Assembly: GCA_024403695.1 (NCBI GenBank)
Contig: JAKSRI010000011.1
Coordinates: forward strand, 1 to 64,000
Direction: 5' to 3'
DNA from: Saccharofermentans sp.
GTDB lineage: Bacteria; Bacillota; Clostridia; Saccharofermentanales; Saccharofermentanaceae
Length of the DNA: 64,000 nt
Part shown: in pieces, positions 43,883-53,615 of the stretch
Layout of the letters: every line of letters begins with the position of its first letter
Position numbering within the stretch: the stretch's first letter is position 1
The notes under the pieces: generated by a model
What the model was told of the DNA's origin: nothing
Database searches by the model: none
Seen by the model: only the letters and a program-made list of their open reading frames with translations
Made by a program: the position numbers and the translations under genes

Positions 43883-45265
43883 ATGAGTTCTGATAATACG
43901 CCTGAATTTTTGAAGGATGCTCTTAAGTTTGGAATAAATTTGGGATTAGATAGAATGAACGCTCTTGATGAGCTGTTGGGAAATCCTCAGAAAGATCTTA
44001 AAGTGATTCATCTTGCCGGCACTAATGGTAAGGGTTCTACAGCAACATTTATTTCTTCAATAATGGCTGCATCCGGTAAGAAAGTTGGTATATATACATC
44101 ACCATTTCTAGAAAGATTTGCTGAGCGAATCAGAATTATTAATGGACGCTCAGAATTAGTGGAATTGGCCAAAAATGAAGCTTTGGGTGAGATTCCTGCA
44201 GATGATCTGGCTAGACTCTCAACTAAGGTGGAAGAGGCTGCTAAGAAGATGGACGAAATGGGTTTGGAACATCCAACAGAGTTTGAACTTGTTACTGCAA
44301 TTTGTTATTTGTGGTTTAAGGAGCAAAAAGTTGATGTTGCAGTTCTGGAAACAGGACTTGGTGGCAGACTTGATTCTACGAATGTTATTGAGAATCCATT
44401 GTGCACTGTAATTACTGCTATGGGACTGGATCATACAGATCGCTTGGGTGAGACTATTGATCTCATTGCAGCGGAAAAGGCAGGAATATTTAAGCCTGGA
44501 TGTCCAGCTGTTGTATGCGACCCTGATGAAATGATTCTTGATCAAGAATCTAGAGATATTGTTAGAGAGGTATTTGTAAAGCGTGCTGAGGAGTTGAATG
44601 TTCCATTGGAGTTCTCCCACGTCGGAGATGTAACTCCGATTTATACTCTCGATGCTAGAATGAGATTTGAGTTAGACGGAGAAACATATTCTACAAGTCT
44701 TCTTGGTTTGCATCAGACACGTAATGCTGCGGCTGCAATCGCCTGCGCACGTAAGATAGATGGTGTTACTCAGGAGGATATTGCTTTCGGAATCGAGCAC
44801 GCTATCTGGAAGGGTCGCGCAGAATGCCTTAGTATTGCCCCTGTTGTGATTATGGATGGAGGTCATAATGATCAGGGTGCACAGAGTTTGGCCGCTGTGC
44901 TTAAGCAGGTTCTTGGCGGAGCTCTTGATGGAGTACAGTGGAGAGCTGTAATGGGCGTGATGAAGGATAAAGATGTATCCGGAATGATTAATCAGCTTAA
45001 GGCTGGTGGAGTGAATTTATCTGATGTTAGAACTGTAAGGGCTAGTAATAGTAGAAGTATGAATCCTGAGGAACTTTCAGATATAGTAAAAAATGTGTAT
45101 AATAATTCAGTTATGGTCTCATCTTATGATGATGCCAGACAAGCTGTTAGAGAAGCCTATACAGATTCATTGATGGATGGAATGGCGCTTCTTGTGACAG
45201 GATCTTTATATCTTGTAGGAGAAGTCAGAGGAGTTCTTAAAGAACTTATTAGTGACGAGGAATAA
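43883..45265 (+). CDS. folC: Folylpolyglutamate synthase / dihydrofolate synthase
   Basis: The 460-residue Mur-ligase-family enzyme has the ATP loop HLAGTNGKGSTATF (about residues 44-57), the omega-loop TSPFLERFAERI, the ETGLGGRLDSTNV motif and the C-terminal DGGHNDQGAQSL. It adds glutamate to folates. Its start has GAGGTGA upstream. Near residues 90-125 there is an insert rich in charged residues relative to the short family members. Its end overlaps a possible GTG start of the next gene. Confidence 0.93.
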   Translation: MSSDNTPEFLKDALKFGINLGLDRMNALDELLGNPQKDLKVIHLAGTNGKGSTATFISSIMAASGKKVGIYTSPFLERFAERIRIINGRSELVELAKNEALGEIPADDLARLSTKVEEAAKKMDEMGLEHPTEFELVTAICYLWFKEQKVDVAVLETGLGGRLDSTNVIENPLCTVITAMGLDHTDRLGETIDLIAAEKAGIFKPGCPAVVCDPDEMILDQESRDIVREVFVKRAEELNVPLEFSHVGDVTPIYTLDARMRFELDGETYSTSLLGLHQTRNAAAAIACARKIDGVTQEDIAFGIEHAIWKGRAECLSIAPVVIMDGGHNDQGAQSLAAVLKQVLGGALDGVQWRAVMGVMKDKDVSGMINQLKAGGVNLSDVRTVRASNSRSMNPEELSDIVKNVYNNSVMVSSYDDARQAVREAYTDSLMDGMALLVTGSLYLVGEVRGVLKELISDEE

Positions 45266-45269
45266 AGAA

Positions 45270-46178
45270 ATGTACGATTATCAGAAGTACGCACTTATGA
45301 TGAGTCCGATTGAGGAAAAGGATCTTATCCTTTTTGATATGAGTGCGGAAGACAAGATTTATGCTGTTAAGCAGTACAACAGAGCTTTGCTTAATGCCAA
45401 GAAGGATGGAACTGATGTGGCACAGATTATTCTTAAGCCGCTTATTTCCAAGTATCCTAATTGGGGTGATCTTGCTCTTATTTATGGTATTTGTCTTGCA
45501 AGAGAAGAAGAATACAGAAGAGCAGAGGATGCATTTAACTATGCTGTAAATAACACACTTGGTTCAGAACAGAATCTTGCTATTGCTCAGGAAGCAATGA
45601 AGTGTGTAAGAGAAGATGCAAAGAAACCTTCAACTAAGCCAGAAGTTCCTAAGTCTGGTAAAAACTGGACGAGCCTCGCAGCTGTAGATGGAAAGCCATC
45701 TAATCGTATTGGAATGCAGGCCCCAATTCTTGTTAAGGCCACTAATCGAACTAACGATTTTCAGATGGCTTCAGACAGAGAGCGAAGAGATATTATGATG
45801 CGTTCTAGCTCTGGTGGAGACGAGATGACATCTGATGATATTAATGTAGAGAGTGTAAGAACTCCTGCAGATAATCTCAGACTTACTGTAAAAGTAATCG
45901 CTGGTATTCTTGCTGCGGCTATTGTATTTTTGATTATATTCTTTGGAATTATTCCATTAGTAACAAAACTTAGAACTGCAAAAGATAATCAGCAGAGACT
46001 TGATTACTTAATTCAGAAGCTGGATGAGAATAAGGATGACCCAGAGGTAGCAAGCATTATCGAAGATTACGCTAATAACTACGGAGATAAGAAGAGTGCC
46101 AAGGAGTCAGAGCCAAAGGAAACAGCAACTGAGAATGCGGATAACGCTCAAGTAGCAGAGTCTGCTCCGGCGCAGTAA
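45270..46178 (+). CDS. TPR-like protein with one membrane helix, unknown
   Basis: The 302-residue protein has an N-terminal helical part with a TPR-like pattern (PNWGDLALIYGICLAREEEYRRAEDAFNYAV, in part DLALIYGICLAREEEYR, about residues 65-105), a basic/Ser-rich linker, a membrane helix near 205-230 (VIAGILAAAIVFLIIFFGII) and an acidic, Ala/Glu-rich tail. I use the ATG at 45270, which has GAGGAA at a good distance; a GTG at 45252 would overlap folC. Function unknown. Confidence 0.7.
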   Translation: MYDYQKYALMMSPIEEKDLILFDMSAEDKIYAVKQYNRALLNAKKDGTDVAQIILKPLISKYPNWGDLALIYGICLAREEEYRRAEDAFNYAVNNTLGSEQNLAIAQEAMKCVREDAKKPSTKPEVPKSGKNWTSLAAVDGKPSNRIGMQAPILVKATNRTNDFQMASDRERRDIMMRSSSGGDEMTSDDINVESVRTPADNLRLTVKVIAGILAAAIVFLIIFFGIIPLVTKLRTAKDNQQRLDYLIQKLDENKDDPEVASIIEDYANNYGDKKSAKESEPKETATENADNAQVAESAPAQ

Positions 46179-46211
46179 TAACTTAGTAAAAGAATCATTG
46201 GAGGATATATT

Positions 46212-47717
46212 ATGAAGTTTATAAGCACAAGAGGATATGATAAAAAGTATTCTGCAGCAGAGGCAATTGTATTAGGAATTGCTCCAGACGGAGGACTTTT
46301 TGTCCCAGAGACTATCCCATCTCTCTCATGGGATGAGATTGAAGAGATGAAGAACATGCAGTACTATCAGATTTCTGCAAAAGTTCTTTCTAAGTATCTT
46401 GATGATTTTACAGAGGCTGAGCTTCTCGATTATACTTCACAGGCATATCACCCAGACAAGTGGGGCGAGAATACAGTACCTCTCGTTCAGCTTAATGCAT
46501 ATAACGACAGAGAGTATATCTTGGAACTCTGGCATGGACCTACAGCTGCATTTAAGGATGTTGCTTTGCAGCTTCTCCCACACCTTATGACAGCTTCCAT
46601 GAAGAAGACAGGAGAGGATAAGAAGGTATGTATTCTTACAGCTACATCTGGTGACACAGGCAAGGCTGCACTTGAAGGATTTAAGGATCTTCCTGGAACA
46701 GAGATTATCGTATTCTATCCTACAGGTGGTGTTTCAGAGGCACAGAAGCTTCAGATGGTAACTACAACAGGTTCTAATACTCATGTAATTGCTGTTAATG
46801 GTTGCTTTGATGACGCTCAGACTGGTGTTAAGAATATTTTCGCAGATCGTGCTTTTGCTGATAAGCTTGCTGCAAATGGCGTAAAGCTTTCTTCAGCTAA
46901 CTCCATTAACTGGGGACGTCTTGTTCCACAGATTGCATACTATGTTTACTCTTATGTTGAGCTTCTCCGTAAGGAAAAGATCGAGAAGGGTGAGGCTATT
47001 AATATTGTAGTTCCTACAGGTAACTTTGGTAATATCCTCGCAGCATGGTTTGCTAAGCAGATGGGTATTCCAGTACACAGACTTATCTGTGCTTCTAATC
47101 GTAATAAGGTTCTCTGTGATTTCTTCTCATCTGGTAAGTATGACCGTAACAGAGAGTTCTTTAAGACAACATCTCCTTCTATGGATATTCTCATTTCCTC
47201 TAACCTTGAGAGACTTCTCTTCGAGATTACAGGTGGTGATTCTGCACAGGTTGCTGCATGGATGAATGAGCTCAACACAAATGGTGTATACCAGGTTGAT
47301 GCTAAGACGCTTAAGAGTCTTCAGATGCTTTTCGTTGGTGGATTTGCTGATGAGACAGGTGTAACAAAGACTATCTCCGATGTATATGATCGTACAGACA
47401 ATGTAATTGATACTCATACAGCAGTTGGATTTAATATCTATAATCGTTATCATCAGAGATCTGGAGATGAGTGCAAGACAGTATTTGCGTCTACAGCATC
47501 CCCATTCAAGTTCTCTCCTGCAGTTATGGATTCCATCCGTGGTAATGGTTACAGCAATGGACGTTCTGTAGAGACAATTATCAAGGAGCTCTCAGAGGAG
47601 TCAGGTCTCGAGATTCCAGAGGGAATTAAGGATCTTTCTTCTAAGCCAGTTCTCCATAAGGATGTAATTGATAAGGAAGATATGCAGAACAAAGTTGAAG
47701 AAATTCTTATTGGATAA
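46212..47717 (+). CDS. thrC: Threonine synthase
   Basis: The 501-residue PLP enzyme converts O-phosphohomoserine to threonine. It has the class-typical start STRGYDKKYSAAEAIVLGIAPDGGLFVP, the PLP lysine Lys115 in GPTAAFKDVALQ, TATSGDTGKAALEG and the phosphate-binding VPTGNFGN. Length fits the longer, fungal/E. coli-like class. GGAGG precedes its ATG. It ends the long plus-strand gene run and has a strong terminator. Confidence 0.96.
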   Translation: MKFISTRGYDKKYSAAEAIVLGIAPDGGLFVPETIPSLSWDEIEEMKNMQYYQISAKVLSKYLDDFTEAELLDYTSQAYHPDKWGENTVPLVQLNAYNDREYILELWHGPTAAFKDVALQLLPHLMTASMKKTGEDKKVCILTATSGDTGKAALEGFKDLPGTEIIVFYPTGGVSEAQKLQMVTTTGSNTHVIAVNGCFDDAQTGVKNIFADRAFADKLAANGVKLSSANSINWGRLVPQIAYYVYSYVELLRKEKIEKGEAINIVVPTGNFGNILAAWFAKQMGIPVHRLICASNRNKVLCDFFSSGKYDRNREFFKTTSPSMDILISSNLERLLFEITGGDSAQVAAWMNELNTNGVYQVDAKTLKSLQMLFVGGFADETGVTKTISDVYDRTDNVIDTHTAVGFNIYNRYHQRSGDECKTVFASTASPFKFSPAVMDSIRGNGYSNGRSVETIIKELSEESGLEIPEGIKDLSSKPVLHKDVIDKEDMQNKVEEILIG

Positions 47718-47737
47718 TTCATTTTTTACGTAAAAAC

Positions 47738-47779
47738 AGACCCGATTGCCTGGAAAATGCAAGTAATCGGGTCTTTTTA
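47738..47779 (+). terminator. Terminator after thrC
   Basis: AGACCCGAT (47738-47746) pairs with ATCGGGTCT (47766-47774), followed by TTTTT. Confidence 0.88.
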
Positions 47780-47801
47780 TGCAAAAAACAAGGATTTTTT
47801 G

Positions 47802-47830
47802 TTGCCTGAGAGCGGTAACTCCTTTAAAAT
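47802..47830 (+). promoter_or_regulatory. Promoter of the alanine/glycine symporter gene
   Basis: TTGCCT (47802-47807) and TAAAAT (47825-47830) are 17 bases apart, with the ATG 36 bases further on. Confidence 0.55.
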
Positions 47831-47865
47831 GAGTACTGGATATTAATTAATAAAAGGAGTTCGAG

Positions 47866-49389
47866 ATGATAGAAACACTTACAAACATTAACGATCAGGT
47901 TAACAGTTTCGCGTGGGGTTGGTTTGGACTTATCCTTCTTCTTGGAACAGGTCTTATTTGTACAATTATTACTAAGGCGTTCCAGATTACTCACATTAAG
48001 CACTGGTGGGTAAAGACAATTGGTTCTGTATTTAAGAAAGAGGCACACAAGAAAAATGATGTTGGTGCCGTTTCACAGTTCCAGGCACTTTGTACTGCTC
48101 TTGCAGCTACAATTGGTACAGGTAATATCGCTGGTGTATCAGCAGCTATCGTAGTTGGTGGTCCTGGTGCAGTATTCTGGATGTGGATTGCAGCTATCCT
48201 CGGAATGATGACAAACTATTCTGAGAATATTCTTGGTATCTATTACAGAAGAAGAAATAAAGAGAATGAGTGGTCCGGTGGTGCCATGTACTATCTCCAG
48301 GATGGTCTTGGTTCTTACAAGGGATGTAAGGTAGTTGGTAAGGTTCTTGCTTGCATCTTTGCTGTATTCGCAGTTCTTGCTTCCTTTGGTATTGGTAACA
48401 TGGGCCAGATTAATAAGATTACTCTTAACATTGAGTCTGCATTCTTCTCTGGCGTAAAGGCTCCAGAGTTCCTTGGTGTTTCCGTTGTTAACTGGGTTAT
48501 TGGTGTTGTTCTCATGATTATTGGTGGATTTATTATCCTCGGTGGTCTTAAGAGAATCGCTTCCTTTGCTGAGAAGGTTGTTCCATTCATGGCTCTTGCT
48601 TATATTGTTGGTGCACTTATTATCATCTTCTCTCATATCACAATGATAGGTTCAGTATTTGCAGCTATCTTTAAGTTTGCTTGGGGTGTAAAGGCTGCAG
48701 GTGGTGCTGCTGTTGGTATCGTAATTAAGGATGTAGTTAAGGCTGGTTGTAAGCGTGGCGTATTCTCCAACGAAGCAGGTCTTGGTTCTTCTGTTATGGT
48801 TCACTCTAACTCTACAGTTAAGGAGCCTATTAAGCAGGGTCTCTGGGGTATCTTTGAGGTATTCGCTGATACAATCGTTGTATGTACAATGACAGCTATC
48901 GTAGTTCTTACATCTGGTGCTATTGATCTTTCTACAGGTCTTGCAGCAGAGGGTACAGATGATGCTACTCTTGTTGCTCGTGCATTCGGTAATCTCTTTG
49001 GTAAGCCAGGTGAGTGGTTTATCGCTTTGGCGGTTCTCCTCTTTGCTTTCACAACTGTAATGGGATGGTCTCACTATGGTTCTAAGTCTGTTGAGTACCT
49101 CGCAGGCGTTAAGGGTGCTAAGATTTATCGTGTTGTTTTCGTTCTAATGATTATCTCTGGTGCGATTATGAAGTCTTCTCTCGCATGGGATATTTCTGAT
49201 ACATTTAACGGACTTATGATGATTCCTAACCTTATCGGTGTAATTACTCTTACTCCACTTGTAGTAAAACTTACTAACAACTACGTTGCACGTAAGATTA
49301 AGGGCGAGAAGATTGAGCCAATGCTTTCTTATGACCCACAGGTTCAGAAGGAGCATGCAGATTATATCGCTAAGACAGGCGAAGATTAA
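47866..49389 (+). CDS. Alanine/glycine:cation symporter (AGCS family)
   Basis: The 507-residue protein has about 10-11 membrane helices and AGCS-family motifs: FQALCTALAATIGTGNIAGVSAAI (in part ATIGTGNIAGVSAAI, near residues 80-95), PGAVFWMWIAAILGMMTNYSE and the later CKRGVFSNEAGLGSS. It takes up alanine or glycine with sodium or protons. AAAAGGAG lies before the ATG. It forms a single-gene unit with its own promoter and terminator. Confidence 0.93.
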   Translation: MIETLTNINDQVNSFAWGWFGLILLLGTGLICTIITKAFQITHIKHWWVKTIGSVFKKEAHKKNDVGAVSQFQALCTALAATIGTGNIAGVSAAIVVGGPGAVFWMWIAAILGMMTNYSENILGIYYRRRNKENEWSGGAMYYLQDGLGSYKGCKVVGKVLACIFAVFAVLASFGIGNMGQINKITLNIESAFFSGVKAPEFLGVSVVNWVIGVVLMIIGGFIILGGLKRIASFAEKVVPFMALAYIVGALIIIFSHITMIGSVFAAIFKFAWGVKAAGGAAVGIVIKDVVKAGCKRGVFSNEAGLGSSVMVHSNSTVKEPIKQGLWGIFEVFADTIVVCTMTAIVVLTSGAIDLSTGLAAEGTDDATLVARAFGNLFGKPGEWFIALAVLLFAFTTVMGWSHYGSKSVEYLAGVKGAKIYRVVFVLMIISGAIMKSSLAWDISDTFNGLMMIPNLIGVITLTPLVVKLTNNYVARKIKGEKIEPMLSYDPQVQKEHADYIAKTGED

Positions 49390-49410
49390 TCACTATTTGA
49401 ATGCATATAA

Positions 49411-49446
49411 AACGGTCGTCACAATTAAGTGGCGGCCGTTTTTTTG
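49411..49446 (+). terminator. Terminator after the symporter gene
   Basis: AACGGTCGTCAC (49411-49422) pairs with GTGGCGGCCGTT (49429-49440) with wobbles, followed by seven T. Confidence 0.88.
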
Positions 49447-49460
49447 TTTTGCCTAGTAAT

Positions 49461-50222
49461 TTATCTTCCGATAATCCTGTTAACTACATCCACATTAACC
49501 AACTTCATGCTACCGCAGTATGGGCAAATAGCTTTTCCATATGTGGTATCGAGTTCCATGGCACCCCCACATCCTTTACATGTAAGGTCGAGTTCCACTT
49601 CCTCGTTATCTTCAGGGAATGTGTAGCCAGTTCTCTTGGTTACGTAGTTCTTGTAAACAGAGATTGCCTTTGCCTCCGCATCGGAAATTCCGCCGTTTGC
49701 TCTAGCGATGTTCTTTACATCAATGAGGTAGGAAACGAGAACATTTCCGTCAACTCTGTCCAGATATGGCTGAATAGAACTAAAGCTTGTGTCACTAGAA
49801 TTACGAATAGCATTAATCTCGTCTTTATATACAGATGGAAGATTTTCGATGCTTAAAATATCACTAATGGACATATCAAGTTCCGCCTGCTCTTCACCCG
49901 TGATGGAGTTATCTATCTTTGCTACATAAGAACATGCAGCAAGCTTAGCAACTATGCCATCTGCGTAAGGAATACGATTATTAACGGTGCCAGTTCTTAC
50001 GCCTTTGATGTTATTGTTAATCAGATCCTCGAATGCACCTTTGAGACCATCAGGATTGTAATGCTTTTTAACAACCTCGTTAGCAACCATAGCGCCGACT
50101 GCAACGGTAACAACTTTTGCTACTGCAGCGCCCAGGTCATCGTGGTGATGGTGATGGACACAGCAGGAACTACGTGTAATATCTCTCATAACATCTTTAA
50201 AAATTCTTCTGCCGATTCCCAT
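49461..50222 (-). CDS. TerB-like domain protein with C-terminal zinc ribbon and His run
   Basis: The 253-residue protein has an N-terminal CCVHHHHHDD segment (about residues 20-29), a small-residue helix (AVAKVVTVAVGAMVANEVV), a helical TerB-like domain at about 85-205 with the acidic pattern AKIDNSITGEEQAEL and ARANGGISDAEAKAI, and a C-terminal zinc ribbon (CKGCGG, then CPYCG). The combination suggests metal binding, but function is unknown. I start at 50222 where GGAGGCGAC precedes the ATG; an earlier ATG at 50240 leaves that site inside the gene. Confidence 0.75.
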   Translation of the reverse strand: MGIGRRIFKDVMRDITRSSCCVHHHHHDDLGAAVAKVVTVAVGAMVANEVVKKHYNPDGLKGAFEDLINNNIKGVRTGTVNNRIPYADGIVAKLAACSYVAKIDNSITGEEQAELDMSISDILSIENLPSVYKDEINAIRNSSDTSFSSIQPYLDRVDGNVLVSYLIDVKNIARANGGISDAEAKAISVYKNYVTKRTGYTFPEDNEEVELDLTCKGCGGAMELDTTYGKAICPYCGSMKLVNVDVVNRIIGR

Positions 50223-50361
50223 ATGTCGCCTCCAATACAAATTATGGATATAGACTATATTTTGATGACGGTGTCGTCAACAAAGGTCGGATGACTTGTG
50301 ATGCGCATAATTCTCATTTTCTGAGGAAAAGGAATTGATATAATGAGGTGGAGGAATAATT

Positions 50362-51078
50362 ATGATTTATCCACATATTACAGAAGCTACATTTATAGAC
50401 AGACCGAATAGGTTCATTGCTCACGTTCATGTTGATGGCACCCCAGATGATGAGGTGGAGACTGTTCATGTAAAAAACACAGGTAGATGTCGTGAACTTC
50501 TGATTCCTGGCTGTCGTGTGGTGCTTTCAGATGAATGGATTAATAATCCTAGCCGTAAGACTCGTTATGATCTTATTACTGTATATAAACCAACTCTTGG
50601 ATGGATAAACATTGATTCCCAGGTGCCTAATAAGGTTATGCGAGAGTGGCTTGAGTCGGGTCAGGAATCTGTGCAGAAACTATTTCCTAATATTACTTAT
50701 ATAAAGCCAGAATATATTTATGGTGATTCTAGGGTAGATTTTTATTTGGAGACCAATGACGCGAAAGTACTTGTGGAAGTAAAGGGCTGCACACTCGAAG
50801 TGAATGGTGTTGGTTATTTCCCTGACGCTCCTACTGAACGTGGGACAAAGCATCTGCGCGAACTCCAGGGCGCAGTTGCTAAAGGTTTTGACTCATATAT
50901 TGCTTTCGTGATTGCCATGCCAGGTGTCGAAAGTGTTTACCCTAACGAGGCCACGGATCCAAGGTTTGCCAAGGCTTTCGCGCAAGCAAAGTCAAGCGGG
51001 GTAAAGGTATTGTTCCTGCTATGTGATGTATCTGAGAACGAGATTAAGTTTAAGAATGCTGTTGTGTCTGATAATTGA
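50362..51078 (+). CDS. sfsA: SfsA family protein (sugar fermentation stimulation / nuclease)
   Basis: The 238-residue protein matches SfsA: FIDRPNRFIAHV, VHVKNTGRCRELLIPG, SRKTRYDLITVYK, SRVDFYLE and the nuclease-like VEVKGCTLE. Relatives bind DNA and show nuclease activity; the old link with maltose metabolism is unclear. GGTGGAGG precedes the ATG, and a TATAAT lies at 50338-50343. Confidence 0.93.
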   Translation: MIYPHITEATFIDRPNRFIAHVHVDGTPDDEVETVHVKNTGRCRELLIPGCRVVLSDEWINNPSRKTRYDLITVYKPTLGWINIDSQVPNKVMREWLESGQESVQKLFPNITYIKPEYIYGDSRVDFYLETNDAKVLVEVKGCTLEVNGVGYFPDAPTERGTKHLRELQGAVAKGFDSYIAFVIAMPGVESVYPNEATDPRFAKAFAQAKSSGVKVLFLLCDVSENEIKFKNAVVSDN

Positions 51079-51422
51079 TTGAAATTGATATAGTAATTTT
51101 GAAAAGTGAACTTCGTTTTCTGTCCGCGATTCAACAAATATAAGAAAAATATGATAAAGTCCCTTAAATTTGTAATAGCAATATTTGTAATATAATTTGC
51201 TGCGAAAAGGGAAAATGATAGTGGCAAAAGCTCCCGTAAAATATAGCTTGAACAATTTTGAAAACCCATAAAACACGGGCTTTCTCGGTTTTAGCAAGAA
51301 ATGCAAAAATTATGCGTCTTGTACAAAATAGATATTAATATCTTTGCATTATGCGTAGTTTCAAATTGATTTTTTTGAGTTAAGATGACCATAAGTAAAA
51401 AATTGCGAGAGAGGTTTTTCTT
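51079..51422 (+). promoter_or_regulatory. Leader/promoter region of the pentose kinase gene
   Basis: This 344-base gap has no gene. It holds TTGTAA (51170-51175) and TATAAT (51191-51196) with 15 bases between, a TAGCAATATTTG block (51176-51187) inside that promoter, a TTTAGCAAGAAATG block (51290-51303), the palindrome GATATTAATATC (51331-51342) and GCATTATGC (51346-51354). The TAGCAATATTTG, TTTAGCAAGAAATG and GCATTATGC blocks recur before the binding-protein gene at 58118. They are candidate operators. The leader would be about 220 bases. Confidence 0.6.
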
Positions 51423-52907
51423 ATGAATTACATTGGCGTTGATCTTGGAACATCAGCTGTTAAGCTTCTTCTTATGAATGGCGAAGGCGAGATCCTTAAG
51501 ATTGTATCTAGAGAGTATCCAGTTAGCTTCCCAAAGAGTGGTTGGTCTGAGCAGTCCCCTGAGGATTGGTATACACAGACAGTTGATGGTATTAAGGAAT
51601 TAGTAAACGCTACTGATGATCATACAATTGCTGGTATTTCCGTTGCTGGTCAGATGCACGGTTTGGTTACCCTCGACAAGGATGATAAGGTGATTAGAAA
51701 GGCAATCCTCTGGAATGATGGTCGTTCCCAGAAGGAGTCCGATTATTTGAATGAAGAGATTACAAGACGTAAGCTCACAGAGTACACAGGTAATATTTCT
51801 TATGCTGGTTTTACAGCTCCAAAGATTCTTTGGATGAAGGAGAATGAGCCTGAGAATTTTGCAAGAATCAGCAAGATTATGCTCCCTAAGGATTACATTA
51901 CTTATATGCTTACAGGTGTATGTGCAACAGATCCTTCTGATGCATCCGGTACACTTTATTATGACGTTAAGAATAGATGCTGGTCTAAGGAGATGTGTGA
52001 CATCCTTGGTATTACAGTAGATCAGCTTCCACAGGTATTTGAGAGCTATGAGAAGGTTGGCGAGGTTAAGGCTGACGTTCTTAAGGAGCTCGGTATTGTA
52101 GGTACAACAATCGTAGCAGCAGGTGCAGGCGATAATGCTGGTGCAGCTGTTGGTATGGGTATTATTGGTGAGGGCGCTGCAAACATTTCCCTCGGTACAT
52201 CAGGAACATTCTTTATCAGTTCCAATTCATTTAGCGAAGATTTCGATAATCATCTTCATTCATTTGCCCACGCAGACGGCGCTTATCATGTAATGGGTTG
52301 CATCTTAAGCGCCGCTTCCTGCAACAAGTGGTACATGGAAGAGATATTGAAAACTAAGGATTATAACGGCGAGAGTGGTCAGATTGCTGATGAGAATCTC
52401 GGTCAGAACAGAGTTTATTTTCTCCCATATCTTATGGGTGAGAGATCTCCAATCAATGATACAAATTCACGTGCTGTTTTCTATGGTATGAGCATGGATA
52501 CAAGTCGTGCAGAAATGATTCAGGCAGTTTACGAGGGTGTTTCCTTTGCTCTTAGAGATTGTCTCGAGGCTGCAAGAAGCATGGGTATTAAGGTAACAGA
52601 GTCCTGCGTATGTGGTGGTGGTTCTAAGTCTAAGATTTGGCTTAAGATTCTTTCTAATATTCTTGGTATTAAGCTCATGCAGACAGAGAATACTGAGGGA
52701 CCATCCTTTGGTGCAGCAATTCTCGCAGCTGTTGCAGCTGGAGAGTATGCATCTGTAGATGAGGCTTGCAAGAAACTCATTAAGATTACAGAGTCTGTAG
52801 AGCCAGATGCTGAACTTACAGCACTTTATGAGGAGCGTTATCAGGAGTATTCCAAGATTTATCCAGCTCTTAAGTCTACATTCGAGTTCGTAGCTAACCG
52901 CAGATAA
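51423..52907 (+). CDS. xylB: FGGY-family pentulose kinase, xylulokinase type
   Basis: The 494-residue kinase has the FGGY N-domain start YIGVDLGTSAVKLLL, the sugar-binding ISVAGQMHGLV, ATDPSDASGTL, the ATP-domain NISLGTSGTFF, the FLPYLMGERSPI and VCGGGSKSKIW motifs. MHGL is typical of xylulokinases. It phosphorylates D-xylulose, or a similar ketopentose, to the 5-phosphate. GAGAGG precedes the ATG. A DUF4867 gene and an isomerase-like gene follow, so the three make one operon. Confidence 0.9.
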   Translation: MNYIGVDLGTSAVKLLLMNGEGEILKIVSREYPVSFPKSGWSEQSPEDWYTQTVDGIKELVNATDDHTIAGISVAGQMHGLVTLDKDDKVIRKAILWNDGRSQKESDYLNEEITRRKLTEYTGNISYAGFTAPKILWMKENEPENFARISKIMLPKDYITYMLTGVCATDPSDASGTLYYDVKNRCWSKEMCDILGITVDQLPQVFESYEKVGEVKADVLKELGIVGTTIVAAGAGDNAGAAVGMGIIGEGAANISLGTSGTFFISSNSFSEDFDNHLHSFAHADGAYHVMGCILSAASCNKWYMEEILKTKDYNGESGQIADENLGQNRVYFLPYLMGERSPINDTNSRAVFYGMSMDTSRAEMIQAVYEGVSFALRDCLEAARSMGIKVTESCVCGGGSKSKIWLKILSNILGIKLMQTENTEGPSFGAAILAAVAAGEYASVDEACKKLIKITESVEPDAELTALYEERYQEYSKIYPALKSTFEFVANRR

Positions 52908-52951
52908 TTAAATAGAAATAATAGAAAATCTACTATAACAAGGAGGACGTC

Positions 52952-53593
52952 ATGGAAATTATTAAATCTAGTGACAAGAGATTAAAGAAGTATGGCCGTA
53001 TGGTTGACAATGTTGATCTTACTTCTGTTCTTGTTGAGATGGATAAGACAGCCATCCCAGAGGGCGTTGTATATGAGCCAAGCCTTGATAATCTCGAAGC
53101 AACAGCTTCTTTCGCAGATTTGAGAAGAGTCGGATTTGGAGAGTCCGATATTCAGCTCGGTCATTGCATTGGAAAGAACACACTTCTTAATGCTTTGGAG
53201 TATCACAGAGGTTCTGAGATCAATGTATTTGATACAGATGCTGTGCTTATTCTTGGTAAGCGTGAGGACATCGAGGATGACAACACTTATGACACATCTA
53301 AGTGCGAGGCATTCCTTTTTGAGAAGGGAACAGCAGTTGAGCTCTATGCTACAACACTTCACTATGCTCCATGTACAGCTCCTGGTAATGAGGGCTTCAA
53401 GGTAGGCGTAGTTCTCCCACGTGGTACAAATTATCCACTCGAGGGTAGTCATCGCCCAGTTGCAGATGGCAACGCTACAGAGGATGCACTTCTTACAGCT
53501 ACTAACAAGTGGCTTATCGCTCACCCAGATGCTGCTGGCGAAGCAGGTCACTTCATGGGCCTTAAGGGCGAGAATCTTGATATTTCAAAGTAA
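52952..53593 (+). CDS. DUF4867 family protein in sugar operon
   Basis: The 213-residue protein matches DUF4867, a beta-rich, cupin-like family found beside sugar isomerases. Visible conserved parts are IQLGHCIGKNTLLNALEYHRGSE (in part GKNTLLNALEYHRGSE), a His-rich LYATTLHYAPC and VVLPRGTNYPLE. It has no signal peptide. It sits between the pentulose kinase and the isomerase-family gene, with AAGGAGG upstream, so it probably acts on the same sugar, for instance as an epimerase, isomerase or mutarotase. That role is inference; no activity is established that I know of. Confidence 0.78.
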   Translation: MEIIKSSDKRLKKYGRMVDNVDLTSVLVEMDKTAIPEGVVYEPSLDNLEATASFADLRRVGFGESDIQLGHCIGKNTLLNALEYHRGSEINVFDTDAVLILGKREDIEDDNTYDTSKCEAFLFEKGTAVELYATTLHYAPCTAPGNEGFKVGVVLPRGTNYPLEGSHRPVADGNATEDALLTATNKWLIAHPDAAGEAGHFMGLKGENLDISK

Positions 53594-53615
53594 TTAATTT
53601 TAGGAGGAACTAATA

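Noticed and set aside
47790-47865. Glycine riboswitch before the alanine/glycine symporter
   Set aside because: The gap after the thrC terminator is under 90 bases and holds a good promoter with a leader of under 30 bases, too short for a riboswitch.
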